Of a DNA stretch of 64,000 bases, positions 1 through 9,933 are shown one piece after another; within the stretch, counting starts at the first letter, position 1; the number at the start of each line of letters is the position of its first letter. Source of the DNA: Gammaproteobacteria bacterium (lineage in GTDB: Bacteria > Pseudomonadota > Gammaproteobacteria > Poriferisulfidales > GCA-002705445); NCBI GenBank assembly GCA_018674175.1, contig JABHAT010000029.1, forward strand, positions 62,001 through 126,000, given 5' to 3'. A program made the position numbers and the translations under genes. The notes beneath the pieces are model-generated. The model was not told the DNA's origin and ran no database searches. It saw only the letters and a program-made list of their open reading frames with translations.

Positions 1-4
1 AAAA

Positions 5-10
5 TATAAT
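5..10 (+). promoter_or_regulatory. Possible -10 box upstream of the chorismatase gene
   Basis: A perfect TATAAT hexamer lies about 48 bases before the GTG start of the first gene. Any -35 element would fall outside the window, so this rests on one hexamer in very AT-rich DNA. Confidence 0.25.
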
Positions 11-57
11 AAATAATATAGCTAAATTAGCCTCAAAATCATATAAAGAGAACATCT

Positions 58-996
58 GTGTCAATAAACATTTTTTTATCAGACAAATTACCAGAAGAAA
101 GGAATAAGCTTTTAACAGCAATATCTTTTAATAAAAAGATAGATTACACAAACAATATATTGTCAGTAGGAATGTCTGCAATTAATGGAAAAAATCTATA
201 TGAAATTTGGGAGGTTAAAGATAAGGTTGACCGAAGTACTTATAATAATATTGATGTATCAAGAAATAAGTATTGTCTATTTGGCTCAATTATAATTGAT
301 AATAAAGGCTCTTACGAAGAAATTAGATTAGAAATACAGAAAAAATACCTAGATTTTTTTAAAATATCAAATGAAAATGGTATGCGTATTGTTAAAATTT
401 GGCATTATTTGCCAGAATTACTTAAAGCATACCCAGATAAAAAAACTAATTACTCTTTACTGTGTGAATCTAGAGAAGAAATATATAGAAATTTTTATAA
501 AAATTCAGATTATCCAGCTGCAACAGTCATTGGCATAGAGGGCAATAAAATTTTAATATATTTTTTAGCAGCTTCTTGTGAAACTTACGAAGTTATAGAG
601 AATGAAAGGCAAGTTAGTTCATATAACTACCCACAAAATATTTTTTCAGAAAAACCAATGTTTTCAAGAGCTGTAAGCTTCTCTTTTAAAGATAATATTC
701 AAAAGAAAATAATGATATCTGGAACTGCAAGTATAAAGGGATATGAATCAGTTCATGAATCAGACGTTGCTAAGCAACTTGACGAGGCATTAAAAAATTA
801 TAAAACCTTTGCTAAGCTAGAAAGTAATCCTTCAAATATATGTAGAGTCTATTTAACAAAATATCAAACAGAAAATCTTTCAATTGTAACAAAGAAATTA
901 GAAAATTTTTTTGGGACTAATCAATATATTTTATTACAAGGTGATATTTGCAGAAGTGAACTATTAATAGAAATAGAGGGTGTATCAAATGCCTAA
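58..996 (+). CDS. Chorismatase-like enzyme (FkbO/Hyg5/XanB2 family)
   Basis: A 312-aa protein resembling chorismate-hydrolysing enzymes that release dihydroxycyclohexadiene or hydroxybenzoate acids. Recognisable segments are PAATVIG followed by IYFLAA in the middle, NERQVSSYNYP near residue 190, and SGTASIKGYESVHESD near residue 230, the pattern I associate with this family. XanB2-type members supply 4-hydroxybenzoate for ubiquinone, so this could stand in for UbiC, which I do not see here. The start is GTG with AAGAGAAC in front. The next small gene overlaps its 3' end, implying co-transcription. The exact product cannot be read from the sequence. Family assignment is fairly firm, substrate outcome uncertain. 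Confidence 0.75.
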   Translation: MSINIFLSDKLPEERNKLLTAISFNKKIDYTNNILSVGMSAINGKNLYEIWEVKDKVDRSTYNNIDVSRNKYCLFGSIIIDNKGSYEEIRLEIQKKYLDFFKISNENGMRIVKIWHYLPELLKAYPDKKTNYSLLCESREEIYRNFYKNSDYPAATVIGIEGNKILIYFLAASCETYEVIENERQVSSYNYPQNIFSEKPMFSRAVSFSFKDNIQKKIMISGTASIKGYESVHESDVAKQLDEALKNYKTFAKLESNPSNICRVYLTKYQTENLSIVTKKLENFFGTNQYILLQGDICRSELLIEIEGVSNA

Positions 997-1231
997 TGTT
1001 ATATATAGAATTAAAACTGATATAGCGATGTTTGAAATTAAAACTGAACCGCTAGGTCTTTGGGATCTTTGGATAAATTCTATGCCAACGTTGACTTTTT
1101 CTTCTCCTCAAGAAGCTGCTAATGCTGTTATTAATAAGAAAACCGGATATTCTATTTGGGATAATCAAGAAAAAAAAATTAGTGATCATTTTAAAGAAAT
1201 TAAAAATTGGGAAAAAATCTCTGAAAATTAA
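989..1231 (+). CDS. Small conserved-looking protein of unknown function
   Basis: An 80-aa soluble protein with no signal peptide or membrane segment. The ORF track begins at GTG 980. The ATG at 989 is preferred because AGAGGG sits 8 bases before it. The reading frame overlaps the end of the chorismatase gene by 8 bases, so the two are probably translated together. Visible features are a tryptophan-rich stretch (GLWDLWINSMPTLTF), an alanine-rich segment (SPQEAANAVI) and TGYSIWD. I do not recognise a named family. Its context suggests a partner of either the chorismatase or the following pseudouridine synthase. Confidence 0.7.
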   Translation: MPNVIYRIKTDIAMFEIKTEPLGLWDLWINSMPTLTFSSPQEAANAVINKKTGYSIWDNQEKKISDHFKEIKNWEKISEN

Positions 1232-1250
1232 AAAACAGGTATAAGCGTTT

Positions 1251-1790
1251 ATGACTAAACTTATTGGGTTGAATAAACCATTTGGTATTATTTGCCAATT
1301 TAGTGGAGATAGTAATACGTTGTCAGATTATGTTGATGTACCAAACGTTTACCCAGTTGGTAGGCTCGATAAAGATTCCGAAGGATTAGTAATTCTTACA
1401 GATGATGGAAAGTTGCAAAATTTAATATCTAATCCAAAATATAGCAAAATGAAAACTTATATTGTTCAGGTTGAAGGAAAAATAAGTAAGGCAGCTATTA
1501 CATGTCTTCAAAAAGGTGTGCATCTTAAAGATGGAAATACCAAGCCTGCAATTGTGAAAATAATACCAAAACCAATTTGGATATGGGAAAGAACTCCCCC
1601 AATTAGGATGAGAAAAAATATCCCTACTTCTTGGATTGAAATTTCAATTAGTGAAGGAAAAAATCGCCAGGTAAGGAGAATGACGGCAAACGTTGGATTT
1701 CCTACTCTAAGACTAGTTAGAACAAAAATTGATCAATGGGACCTAAAAGGTATTAAGCCAGGATCTTATGTTACGCTTTCACAGGGATAA
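1251..1790 (+). CDS. rluE: RluE-type 23S rRNA pseudouridine synthase
   Basis: A 179-aa member of the RsuA/RluB/RluE pseudouridine synthase group. These enzymes isomerise a specific uridine in ribosomal RNA; E. coli RluE modifies U2457 of 23S rRNA. Visible motifs are LNKPFGIICQFS at the start, GRLDKDSEGLVILTDDG with the catalytic aspartate near residue 41, and EGKNRQVRRMTANVGFPTLRLVR near the end. There is no N-terminal S4 domain, which fits RluE rather than RsuA or RluB. It lies 19 bases after the preceding small ORF and may belong to the same transcript. Confidence 0.9.
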   Translation: MTKLIGLNKPFGIICQFSGDSNTLSDYVDVPNVYPVGRLDKDSEGLVILTDDGKLQNLISNPKYSKMKTYIVQVEGKISKAAITCLQKGVHLKDGNTKPAIVKIIPKPIWIWERTPPIRMRKNIPTSWIEISISEGKNRQVRRMTANVGFPTLRLVRTKIDQWDLKGIKPGSYVTLSQG

Positions 1791-1845
1791 TATAAATTTT
1801 TTTTTAAGTATATAAATGTAATCATATTTGAATACATATTTTCTT

Positions 1846-2862
1846 CTATTTATTCTCCATTTCTAGATTATATTTTCCAGAAGCAGCTAGACTATTTAGA
1901 TAGGCTCTATTCCCAATAATCTTTTGAGCTTCAGAATTATTTTTATTGTCTCCTCTCCATTTTTTCATAGCTTCTAATTGAAGAGCTCTACCGTAAGAAA
2001 ATGTTATTTTCCAGGGGTTGGTATTAATTTTATTGATGCAACTTAAATTATTAGAAGCACTTTTATCTGACTGTCCGCCTGATAAAAAAGCTATACCTGG
2101 AACATCTTTTGGTACATTATTTTCTAAAGATTTTATTGTTAGTTCTGAGATTTCTTCTGCGCTGGATTGAGTTTTACAGTTTGATCCAGAGGTAACCATA
2201 TTTGGTTTTAATATAATTCCAGAAAAATTAACATTAAGTTTATCTAAGGCTTCAAATAAAATAGATTGTGTTATATTTGTGACTTCAAAGCATTTATTGA
2301 TATCATGAGATCCATCCATCAATACTTCTGGTTCAACTATTGGAACAATATCAACGGCTTGACAGATACTAGCGTATCTTGCCAAAGCATGTGCATTAGC
2401 AACCATACATGCGCTAGAAGGAATATCTTCACCTATGGTAATTACTGCACGCCATTTAGCAAATTTTGCACCTAAATTGCTATATTCATCCATTCTTTGT
2501 GGCAAATTATCCAGACCTTCAGTTATTTTTTCATTCTTATGGCATGAAAATGGTTTTGCTCCTGTATCAACTTTAATTCCTGGAATTATTCCGATTTCAT
2601 TTAAGTATTTTGGGAAAGATTTTCCTTCTGTAGTTTTTTGTCTAATTGTTTCATCAAATAATATAGCACCAGATATGTAATTTGATAGCGAATTAGTCTT
2701 TAACAACATATCTCTATAAGATCTTCTATTTTCTTCATTAACCTCAATACCAAGAGAATCAAATCTTTTCTGTATTGTTCCATGGCTTTCATCTAGAGCT
2801 AATATTCCTTTAGAACTTGCTACCATCTGGATTGCAGTTTGATTTAGTATTTTTATATCCAT
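1846..2862 (-). CDS. fba: Fructose-bisphosphate aldolase, class I
   Basis: A 338-aa class I (Schiff-base) aldolase of the animal/plant-like type. It interconverts fructose 1,6-bisphosphate with dihydroxyacetone phosphate and glyceraldehyde 3-phosphate, and in autotrophs also makes sedoheptulose bisphosphate. Signatures are GILALDESHGTIQKRF near the N terminus, KWRAVI with an active-site lysine near residue 140, VEPEVLMDG, and GIILKPNMV with the Schiff-base lysine near 220. It is the last gene of plsY-tkt-gap-pgk-pyk-fba. The start has a good AAGGAGGA ribosome binding site. Such an operon suits the Calvin cycle as well as glycolysis. Confidence 0.95.
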   Translation of the reverse strand: MDIKILNQTAIQMVASSKGILALDESHGTIQKRFDSLGIEVNEENRRSYRDMLLKTNSLSNYISGAILFDETIRQKTTEGKSFPKYLNEIGIIPGIKVDTGAKPFSCHKNEKITEGLDNLPQRMDEYSNLGAKFAKWRAVITIGEDIPSSACMVANAHALARYASICQAVDIVPIVEPEVLMDGSHDINKCFEVTNITQSILFEALDKLNVNFSGIILKPNMVTSGSNCKTQSSAEEISELTIKSLENNVPKDVPGIAFLSGGQSDKSASNNLSCINKINTNPWKITFSYGRALQLEAMKKWRGDNKNNSEAQKIIGNRAYLNSLAASGKYNLEMENK

Positions 2863-2880
2863 CTTATCCTCCTTATATTA

Positions 2881-4344
2881 TTAGTTCTCTGCTAAATGAC
2901 CAACTTTTACAACTTTAATAGCATTAGTTCCACCTTCTTTTCCAGCAAGATCTCCTTTTGTTATTATTACCAAATCATTTTCTTTAGCAACATTAAGGTT
3001 AGTTAAAACATTCACTGCGTCTTTGTTAACTGTCGCATGATTTGTATCTATAGTTTTTATTCTAGCTGGGTACACACCTCTATATAGAGTAATTTTTCTT
3101 AAAGTTCCTGTATGAGTTGTTAAGGCAAATATTGGCACACTATGATTGATTCTAGACATCCATAATGCTGTAGATCCAGATTCAGTTATTGCGGCAATCG
3201 CAACTGCATTTAAATTGTCAGCGGTAAGCATGCACGCCATAGCAATCGCTCTATCAACTTTTTTATTACTTAATGTAGAGTAATTTGTTTCTTTGCTAGT
3301 AATTGGACTTTGCCCCTCAGAACCTTCGCAAATTCTACTCATAGCCTCTACTGCCTCCACTGGATGATCTCCCATTGCAGTCTCACTAGAGAGCATCACA
3401 GCATCAGTTCCATCTATTACTGCATTTGCAACATCAAAAACTTCTGCTCTTGTTGGTATTGAGTTTGTAATCATAGACTCCATCATTTGTGTTGCAGTAA
3501 TAACAACCGTATCTTTTTCCCTAGCTTTCTTTATAAGATTTTTCTGAACGGAAGGTAATTGTGCATCTCCAATCTCTACTCCAAGATCTCCTCTTGCAAT
3601 CATAATCGCATCTGAGGCCTCGATAATCTCGTCAATATTTTCTAAGGCTTCAGCCCTTTCAATCTTTGCAATTATACCGCCATGATTCCCAGCTTCTTTA
3701 AGTAATTTTCTAGCAAGCTCTACGTCTTTGGCTTCTCTTGCAAATGATACTGCTAAGTAATCAACACCTATTTCTGCAGCAACTTTTATGTCATTTAAAT
3801 CTTTGTCACTTATTGCAGAAGCAGAAAGACCTCCACCTTTCCTATTTAAACCTTTAGAGTCATATAAAAGTCCACCATGAATAACTTTTGAAATAATTTT
3901 TGAATTAGATATTTTTTCTACTTTTAATTCTATCCTTCCATCATCTAATAGAAGAATATCGTCAACATTTAATTGCTTTGCAAGATTATCGTATGTTGTG
4001 CCAACTATATCTTTTGTGCCTTTATCAAAAGGATGTTTGTCATCTATAGTGAATATATCACCATTTTTTAAATCAATTTTTGAGTCTATGAATCTAGTAA
4101 TTCTTATTTTTGGACCTTGTAAGTCTCCGACAATACCGACATGGTAATGTTTCTCTGCTGCAATTTTTCTTACTAGTTTAGCTCTTTCAATATGTGATTT
4201 TTTATCACCATGTGAAAAATTTAATCTTACTAAATCTACCCCAGCGTTAATTAAACCCTCAATTGATTCTCTTGAAGATGTTGAGGGGCCTAATGTGGCA
4301 ATAATTTTTGTTTGTCTATATATTTGATCGTTAATTGCTGTCAT
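2881..4344 (-). CDS. pyk: Pyruvate kinase
   Basis: A 487-aa pyruvate kinase converting phosphoenolpyruvate and ADP to pyruvate and ATP. It begins with the canonical TKIIATLGPSTSS, followed by VRLNFSHGD, DLQGPKIR, the catalytic region IIAKIERAEALENIDEI and IMIARGDLGVEI, and ATQMMESM. The C-terminal domain is full length. The start overlaps the pgk stop by 4 bases, so translation is probably coupled. It sits between pgk and fba in the same minus-strand operon. Confidence 0.96.
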   Translation of the reverse strand: MTAINDQIYRQTKIIATLGPSTSSRESIEGLINAGVDLVRLNFSHGDKKSHIERAKLVRKIAAEKHYHVGIVGDLQGPKIRITRFIDSKIDLKNGDIFTIDDKHPFDKGTKDIVGTTYDNLAKQLNVDDILLLDDGRIELKVEKISNSKIISKVIHGGLLYDSKGLNRKGGGLSASAISDKDLNDIKVAAEIGVDYLAVSFAREAKDVELARKLLKEAGNHGGIIAKIERAEALENIDEIIEASDAIMIARGDLGVEIGDAQLPSVQKNLIKKAREKDTVVITATQMMESMITNSIPTRAEVFDVANAVIDGTDAVMLSSETAMGDHPVEAVEAMSRICEGSEGQSPITSKETNYSTLSNKKVDRAIAMACMLTADNLNAVAIAAITESGSTALWMSRINHSVPIFALTTHTGTLRKITLYRGVYPARIKTIDTNHATVNKDAVNVLTNLNVAKENDLVIITKGDLAGKEGGTNAIKVVKVGHLAEN

Positions 4345-5504
4345 AATTTTTTAATAATTTTTATTCCTGGTAATTCGTTTCCTTCTAGAAATTCTAAAAA
4401 GGCCCCACCCCCAGTTGATATATAGTCTAGGTCTTCAATATTTATAAACTTCTCAATAGCTGAAATTGTATCTCCACCCCCAGCAATTGTTAAAGCTTTA
4501 GCATCTTTTATGGAGCAAGCTATATCTTTTGTTCCATTTTCAAACAATGCGTCTTCAAACACTCCAACTGGACCATTCCATAGTATTGTACCAGCTTCTT
4601 TGATAAATTTTTTATATATCGTAGAAGTTTTTGGCCCAATATCTTTTATCATTTCCTCATCAGTTATTTCATTAGTATTTTTAATAAATGAGTTGTTAGA
4701 ACTTTCGCACACAACATCTTTAGGCAAAGGTATGGAAACATTTTTTTCCTTAGCTATATTAATAATTTTTTTAGCGTCTATTACCATATCAGCTTCAACC
4801 AATGATTTTCCTATAGAGTAACCAGAACTTAATAAAAATGTATTTGCAATACCACCACCTATAATTATTGCATCAACTTTAGTAATTAATTTTTTTAAAA
4901 TATTTAACTTGGTAGATATTTTAGAGCCACCAATTATTGCTAGAACAGGTTTTTTTGGATCTTTAAAAATTTTTTCAATGTTTAGTATTTCATTCATTAA
5001 AAGAAGACCGCCACAAGTTATAGGAGCATATTTTGATATAGTAAATGTGGAAGAATGTTTTCTATGAGAAGAGCCAAACGCATCCATTACAAATACATCG
5101 CAGTTTTTCGCTATTTTTTCTGCTAGCTTACTATCGCCAGATTTTTCCCCGTTAAGGAATCTAGTATTTTCGTAAAGAGTTATATTATTTTTATATTCTG
5201 GAGATTTTACATCCAAAGGTTTATCTTCAAAAAAAACTTCCATTTTTAGAATTTCTGACAATCTTCTGGCAACTAAACGTAAACTAAATTTTTCGTTAAA
5301 TTCACCTTCTTTTGGTCTACCGAAATGTGAAATTATTGCTAACTTAGCTCCTTTTGATAAAGCATATTTTATAGTAGGTATTGCAGCTCTAATTCTAGCA
5401 TCATTTATTATCTTTCCATTTTCTAAAGGTACATTTAGATCCTCTCGGATCAATATATTTTTACCCGCAATATCAATATTAACTAATTCATTATAATCGG
5501 ACAT
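4341..5504 (-). CDS. pgk: Phosphoglycerate kinase
   Basis: A 387-aa phosphoglycerate kinase of normal bacterial length. It transfers phosphate between 1,3-bisphosphoglycerate and ADP, or in the reverse direction for carbon fixation. Motifs are LIREDLNVP near the N terminus, ISHFGRP, VMDAFGSSHRKHSST, IIGGSKISTKL, and WNGPVGVFE with GGGDTISAIEKF near the end. Its start overlaps the last base of the gap stop codon (TAATG arrangement), and its end overlaps pyk. Confidence 0.96.
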   Translation of the reverse strand: MSDYNELVNIDIAGKNILIREDLNVPLENGKIINDARIRAAIPTIKYALSKGAKLAIISHFGRPKEGEFNEKFSLRLVARRLSEILKMEVFFEDKPLDVKSPEYKNNITLYENTRFLNGEKSGDSKLAEKIAKNCDVFVMDAFGSSHRKHSSTFTISKYAPITCGGLLLMNEILNIEKIFKDPKKPVLAIIGGSKISTKLNILKKLITKVDAIIIGGGIANTFLLSSGYSIGKSLVEADMVIDAKKIINIAKEKNVSIPLPKDVVCESSNNSFIKNTNEITDEEMIKDIGPKTSTIYKKFIKEAGTILWNGPVGVFEDALFENGTKDIACSIKDAKALTIAGGGDTISAIEKFINIEDLDYISTGGGAFLEFLEGNELPGIKIIKKL

Positions 5505-6520
5505 TACTTTGCGTTCATCAAAGCTAAAGTTACATCAAGCATTCTATTAGAAAAACCCCATTCATTATCATACCAAACATATACTTTTACTAATCTATCA
5601 TCCATAACTTTTGTTAAATTAGAATCATAAATAGATGATGCTGGGTTATGGTTAAAATCAGTAGAAACTAGGGGTATGTCATTAAAAGCAACTATATTTT
5701 TCATTTCATTCTTAGATGCGTATAAAAGAATTTGATTTATTTCATCTATAGATGTATTTTTTTTTGTCCTAATAACGAGATCTACAACAGAGACATTTAC
5801 AGTTGGAATGCGAACAGCAAGACCATCAAGCTTTCCTTCTAACTCTGGAATCACTAATCCAACATTTTTAGCGGCACCAGTTTTTGTTGGTATCATCGAT
5901 AAAGTTGCAGCCCTCGCTCTTCTTATATCCGTGTGATTAGCGTCAGTAAGTCTTTGATCATTAGTAAAAGAATGGATGGTAGTAATTAACCCATGTTCCA
6001 CACCAATAACATCATTAAGAACTTTTATTACTGGAGCAATACAATTTGTCGTACACGATGCGTTTGATATTATCGTATGTTCTTTAGATAAAATTCCTTC
6101 ATTAACACCGCAAACTATTGTGGCGTCTACATTCTTCCCTGGGGCAGAAATTATTACTTTTTTTGCACCATTTTTTATATGAATTTCAGTATCTTCTTTC
6201 GAATTAAATTTTCCTGTGCATTCATAAACTACATCTACTCCATATTTACCCCAATTTATTTTGCTTGGGTCTCTTTCTGAGGTAATATTAATTTTATCAC
6301 TATCAACATACATAAAGTTACTATCCGCCGTAACTTCTTTATTAAATTTTCCGTGAGCAGAATCATATTTAGTTAAGTGGGCGCTTACGGAATTATCACC
6401 AACATCATTAATTGCAACTATTTTCAGTTTTTTATGATCATTCAATTCTGACTCGTAAAGAGCTCTAAGAATATTTCTACCGATCCTTCCGTAGCCATTT
6501 ATTCCAATATTAATCGTCAT
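5504..6520 (-). CDS. gap: Glyceraldehyde-3-phosphate dehydrogenase
   Basis: A 338-aa phosphorylating GAPDH. The Rossmann motif [13 protein letters not shown] is at the N terminus, the catalytic cysteine lies in [13 protein letters not shown] near residue 155, and the C-terminal [12 protein letters not shown] is intact. The residue after the second beta strand is in AINDVGD; an aspartate there usually favours NAD, but I would not assign cofactor use from that alone. It lies 16 bases after transketolase and overlaps pgk by one base. Confidence 0.96.
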   Translation of the reverse strand: MTINIGINGYGRIGRNILRALYESELNDHKKLKIVAINDVGDNSVSAHLTKYDSAHGKFNKEVTADSNFMYVDSDKINITSERDPSKINWGKYGVDVVYECTGKFNSKEDTEIHIKNGAKKVIISAPGKNVDATIVCGVNEGILSKEHTIISNASCTTNCIAPVIKVLNDVIGVEHGLITTIHSFTNDQRLTDANHTDIRRARAATLSMIPTKTGAAKNVGLVIPELEGKLDGLAVRIPTVNVSVVDLVIRTKKNTSIDEINQILLYASKNEMKNIVAFNDIPLVSTDFNHNPASSIYDSNLTKVMDDRLVKVYVWYDNEWGFSNRMLDVTLALMNAK

Positions 6521-6536
6521 TTTTTATTTCCTATAT

Positions 6537-8552
6537 TTATTTTTTTTTAAGCATTACTTCTGCGTGTTCTACAATATTTTGGGAAGTAAAACCAAAATAC
6601 TTTAGTAGCTCGCCACCCGGGGCAGATTCTCCAAAAGAGTTTATTCCAATTGCTTTTCCTTTTAATCCGATATATTTATACCAGTGTGAAGTGGATCCAG
6701 CTTCTATAGAAATTCGATTTACTATACTTGATGGTAAAATTTCTTCTTTGTATTCTTGCTCTTGGCTGTCAAAAATATCTGTTGATAGCATAGAAATAAC
6801 TCTAACATTGATACCTTTATGTTCTAATTCAATCGCAGCATTCATTGTAATACCAACCTCACTACCAGTTGCAATTAAAATTAAGTCTAAATTTTTAGAA
6901 TCTTTTAAAATGTATGCGCCTCTGTTTATTAAAGCTATCTGCTCACTAGTTCTATTTTGGAATTCACAATTTTGTCTTGATAAGATTAAGCAAGTTGGAC
7001 CAGCATCATTTTCAATTGCATATTTCCAAGCAATTGCTGTTTCTAAAGTATCGCATGGCCTAATTACTGTATTATTTGGTATATCTCTTAAACTATTTAT
7101 TTGTTCTATAGCTTGATGTGTCGGACCATCTTCGCCAAGACCAATAGAATCATGAGTAAAAACATAAATATTTTTTAAGCCCATTATTGCGCTCATGCGT
7201 ATTGCATTTTTTGAGTAATCGCAAAAAGTTAAAAAAGTTCCACCGTAAGGTATGAAGCCGTTATGAGAACTTATTCCGTTCATTATTGCAGACATACCAA
7301 ATTCTCTTACACCGTAATTTATATAGTTACCATTATTGAATTCTTTAATTTCTTTAGAGCCTGACCACATTGTTAAGTTTGAGGCGGCAAGATCAGCAGA
7401 ACCACCCATCATTTCAGGGATAACTTGCGCGTATGCTTCAATTGAGTTTTGAGATGCTTTTCTTGTAGCTATAGTCTCTTTTTTTTCATTACACGCCTTT
7501 ATAAAATTTTGTGAACTTTCGATCCATTTTTCAGGAAGCTCTGATGAGATCCTCCTTTCTAATTCTTTCCCTTCGTGAGGATATTGAGTTTTATAATTTT
7601 TAAAATTTTCGTTCCATTCACTTTCTAATAAAGACCCTTTTTCAATATGATTCCAAGCATCATATATTTCATTAGGAACATCGAAAGAATCATAATCCCA
7701 ACCAAGACTTTTCTTAGTTAGGTTTGTTTCCTTATCACCAAAAGGTGCGCCATGAGAACTTTCACTACCTTCTTTATTTGGAGACCCAAAACCTATCTTT
7801 GTTTTACAGCATATTAAGGTAGGTTTATCTTGTGATTTTAAAGCCCTTTCAATTGAATTTATTAAATCATTACTTGAGTGACCATCAACATCTGCAATTA
7901 CGTTCCAATTATATGCTTTAAACCTTTTTACAGTATCATCAGTAAACCACCCATCAACTTTACCATCAATTGAGATACCATTATCGTCATAAAAAACTAT
8001 TAGCTTGTTTAATTTTAAAGTGCCGGCCAATGAACATACTTCATGAGAAACTCCTTCCATTAAGCAGCCATCTCCTGTGAAAACATATGTATTATGATCG
8101 ATAATCTTAAAATTTTTCTTATTGTATGTTGCAGCCAAGGTCTTTTCTGCGATAGCCATTCCTACTGCATTTGCTAAGCCTTGACCAAGAGGTCCAGTTG
8201 TTGTTTCTACACCATCCGTAATATGTGCTTCTGGATGACCTGGAGTTTTAGAATGTAATTGCCTAAAATTTTTAATTTCATCAAGACTCAGATCATACCC
8301 TGTGAGGTGGAGCAGACTGTAAAGTAGCATTGAACCGTGGCCATTAGATAAAATAAATCTATCTCTGTTAACCCAGTCTGGGTTATTTGGGCTATATTTT
8401 AGATAGTCATTCCAAAGAACTTGAGCAATATCTGACATACCGAGAGGCATTCCTGGGTGCCCAGAATTTGCTTTATCAATAGCGTCTATGGACAAAGCTC
8501 TAATAGCATTTGCCATATCTTTTCTTAGCTTATTGTTTATGTTTGCTGCCAA
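6537..8552 (-). CDS. tkt: Transketolase
   Basis: A 671-aa transketolase, full length. It moves two-carbon units between sugar phosphates using thiamine diphosphate and serves the Calvin and pentose phosphate pathways. The ThDP-binding motif GDGCLMEG is near residue 155, with [13 protein letters not shown] near the N terminus and [12 protein letters not shown] near residue 470. It overlaps the 3' end of plsY by 23 bases and heads the run gap-pgk-pyk-fba. Grouping these five enzymes suggests regulated central carbon flux, as in chemoautotrophs. RuBisCO and phosphoribulokinase are not in this window. Confidence 0.96.
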   Translation of the reverse strand: MAANINNKLRKDMANAIRALSIDAIDKANSGHPGMPLGMSDIAQVLWNDYLKYSPNNPDWVNRDRFILSNGHGSMLLYSLLHLTGYDLSLDEIKNFRQLHSKTPGHPEAHITDGVETTTGPLGQGLANAVGMAIAEKTLAATYNKKNFKIIDHNTYVFTGDGCLMEGVSHEVCSLAGTLKLNKLIVFYDDNGISIDGKVDGWFTDDTVKRFKAYNWNVIADVDGHSSNDLINSIERALKSQDKPTLICCKTKIGFGSPNKEGSESSHGAPFGDKETNLTKKSLGWDYDSFDVPNEIYDAWNHIEKGSLLESEWNENFKNYKTQYPHEGKELERRISSELPEKWIESSQNFIKACNEKKETIATRKASQNSIEAYAQVIPEMMGGSADLAASNLTMWSGSKEIKEFNNGNYINYGVREFGMSAIMNGISSHNGFIPYGGTFLTFCDYSKNAIRMSAIMGLKNIYVFTHDSIGLGEDGPTHQAIEQINSLRDIPNNTVIRPCDTLETAIAWKYAIENDAGPTCLILSRQNCEFQNRTSEQIALINRGAYILKDSKNLDLILIATGSEVGITMNAAIELEHKGINVRVISMLSTDIFDSQEQEYKEEILPSSIVNRISIEAGSTSHWYKYIGLKGKAIGINSFGESAPGGELLKYFGFTSQNIVEHAEVMLKKK

Positions 8553-9141
8553 TCTTAGTTTCTTTGTTATTTAAAAGGTTCTCTATATTTTTTTTGTGCT
8601 TGTATATTACTACAATAGCTAAAAATAAATATATAGATGTTATTGCTAAATTTTCGTAACTTAACCATGTATATATTGGTAAAAAAGTAAATGAGACTAT
8701 AGCAGATAAAGCAGAGTACCTAAATAGGAATGCTGTTATTAACCAAGTTAATAAGCAAATTATGCCCAATATTGGATCGAATGCCAATATTGAACCAAGC
8801 GCTGTAGCAACACCTTTACCACCCTTAAAATTATAAAATACGGGGAATATGTGACCAATTACTGTTACAAAACCAATAATTTGCACATATAACTTAGCAT
8901 CAATAAAATAGTAAGCTAGAAAAACTGGTAAAAAACCTTTCAAAATATCAAAAGTAAGTATAGTGAGAGCAAGGAATTTATTGCCAGAGCGTAAAATGTT
9001 TGTAGCCCCTGGATTTTTTGAGCCATAATCTCTGGGGTCAGGAAGTTTATATATTTTTGAAAGTATTATAGAACTATTGATAGATCCAAAAATATAACTT
9101 AAAGGAATGATAATGATAAAAGATATGAAAAAAGTACCCAA
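8530..9141 (-). CDS. plsY: Glycerol-3-phosphate acyltransferase PlsY
   Basis: A 203-aa inner-membrane acyltransferase that uses acyl-phosphate to acylate glycerol 3-phosphate in phospholipid synthesis. Family motifs are [15 protein letters not shown] with the [17 protein letters not shown] loop near residue 35, then [21 protein letters not shown] near residue 95. Several hydrophobic segments span the protein. The start codon is TTG, supported by AGGGGA about 8 bases upstream; there is no in-frame ATG at the right place. It is the first gene of the transketolase operon and is divergent from the bioH-like gene. Confidence 0.94.
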   Translation of the reverse strand: MGTFFISFIIIIPLSYIFGSINSSIILSKIYKLPDPRDYGSKNPGATNILRSGNKFLALTILTFDILKGFLPVFLAYYFIDAKLYVQIIGFVTVIGHIFPVFYNFKGGKGVATALGSILAFDPILGIICLLTWLITAFLFRYSALSAIVSFTFLPIYTWLSYENLAITSIYLFLAIVVIYKHKKNIENLLNNKETKIGSKHKQ

Positions 9142-9180
9142 TTTTTTATCCCCTAAATTTTATAATAGTTATAATTAAAT

Positions 9181-9933
9181 ATGATTAATTATAAAGATAA
9201 AACTAAAGAAAAGTATAAAAAAATATTATTCATTCATGGCTGGGGTTTTAGCGATAAAATATGGATTAATTTTGCTTCTCAACTATTTAAGCCTGAAAGC
9301 TGTATTTTTTTAAATATGTATAGCTATTTGGAAAGTTGCGAAGGAGATCTCAAGGTAGCAGCAAAAAAAGTTTTAGATGATTATAATGATGTAGATTTAA
9401 TTTTTTCTTGGTCCTTAGGGTGTTATTTAGCTAAAGAAATTGAAGTTTTAGTAAATTTAAATACTATAAAAATGATATATATTTCATATTCGCCTAGATT
9501 TATGAAATCAAAGAAATGGAATTTTGGCTTTGAGGAAAACCAAATTTTAAAATTAAAAAAAGATCTTCAGAGTAATAAAGAAAAAGCTATAAAAAATTTT
9601 TATTTATTAATACTTGGAAATTTTAGAAATAAAAAATTTTTTTATAAGGAAATACTTTTACATATTAATTCAGTAATGAAAGTTAATTTACAAACATTAA
9701 ATATAGGTTTGGATATTATCAAAAATTCTAGTTATGATAAATCTTGTAAAGATAAAAAAGCTAAAAACCTTTACATATATGGAGATAAAGACAGCATTGT
9801 TTCTTCTGACATCAAAAAATTCATGAGAATTTTAGAGCCAGTTTCCGTTATAAAGGTGCTACCAGATTCATCGCACATACCTTTTATAACTAACCGTGAA
9901 GATTTCCTCGAAGCTATTAGAGAATTTATATGA
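9181..9933 (+). CDS. bioH: BioH-like pimeloyl-ACP methyl ester esterase
   Basis: A 250-aa alpha/beta hydrolase. It has FIHGWGFSDKIW near residue 18 (oxyanion region), a nucleophile elbow FSWSLGCY near residue 80 in place of the usual GWSLGG, an acid-bearing YGDKDSIV near 200, and the catalytic histidine in SSHIPF near 231. It overlaps bioC by 4 bases (ATGA), so the pair should act together: BioC methylates malonyl-ACP and BioH later removes the methyl ester from pimeloyl-ACP. The sequence is diverged and lysine-rich. Another biotin esterase type of the same fold is possible. Confidence 0.75.
   Translation: MINYKDKTKEKYKKILFIHGWGFSDKIWINFASQLFKPESCIFLNMYSYLESCEGDLKVAAKKVLDDYNDVDLIFSWSLGCYLAKEIEVLVNLNTIKMIYISYSPRFMKSKKWNFGFEENQILKLKKDLQSNKEKAIKNFYLLILGNFRNKKFFYKEILLHINSVMKVNLQTLNIGLDIIKNSSYDKSCKDKKAKNLYIYGDKDSIVSSDIKKFMRILEPVSVIKVLPDSSHIPFITNREDFLEAIREFI

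Noticed and set aside
6691-7116. 141-aa plus-strand ORF inside transketolase
   Set aside because: Antisense shadow of a well-conserved gene; no recognisable protein features.
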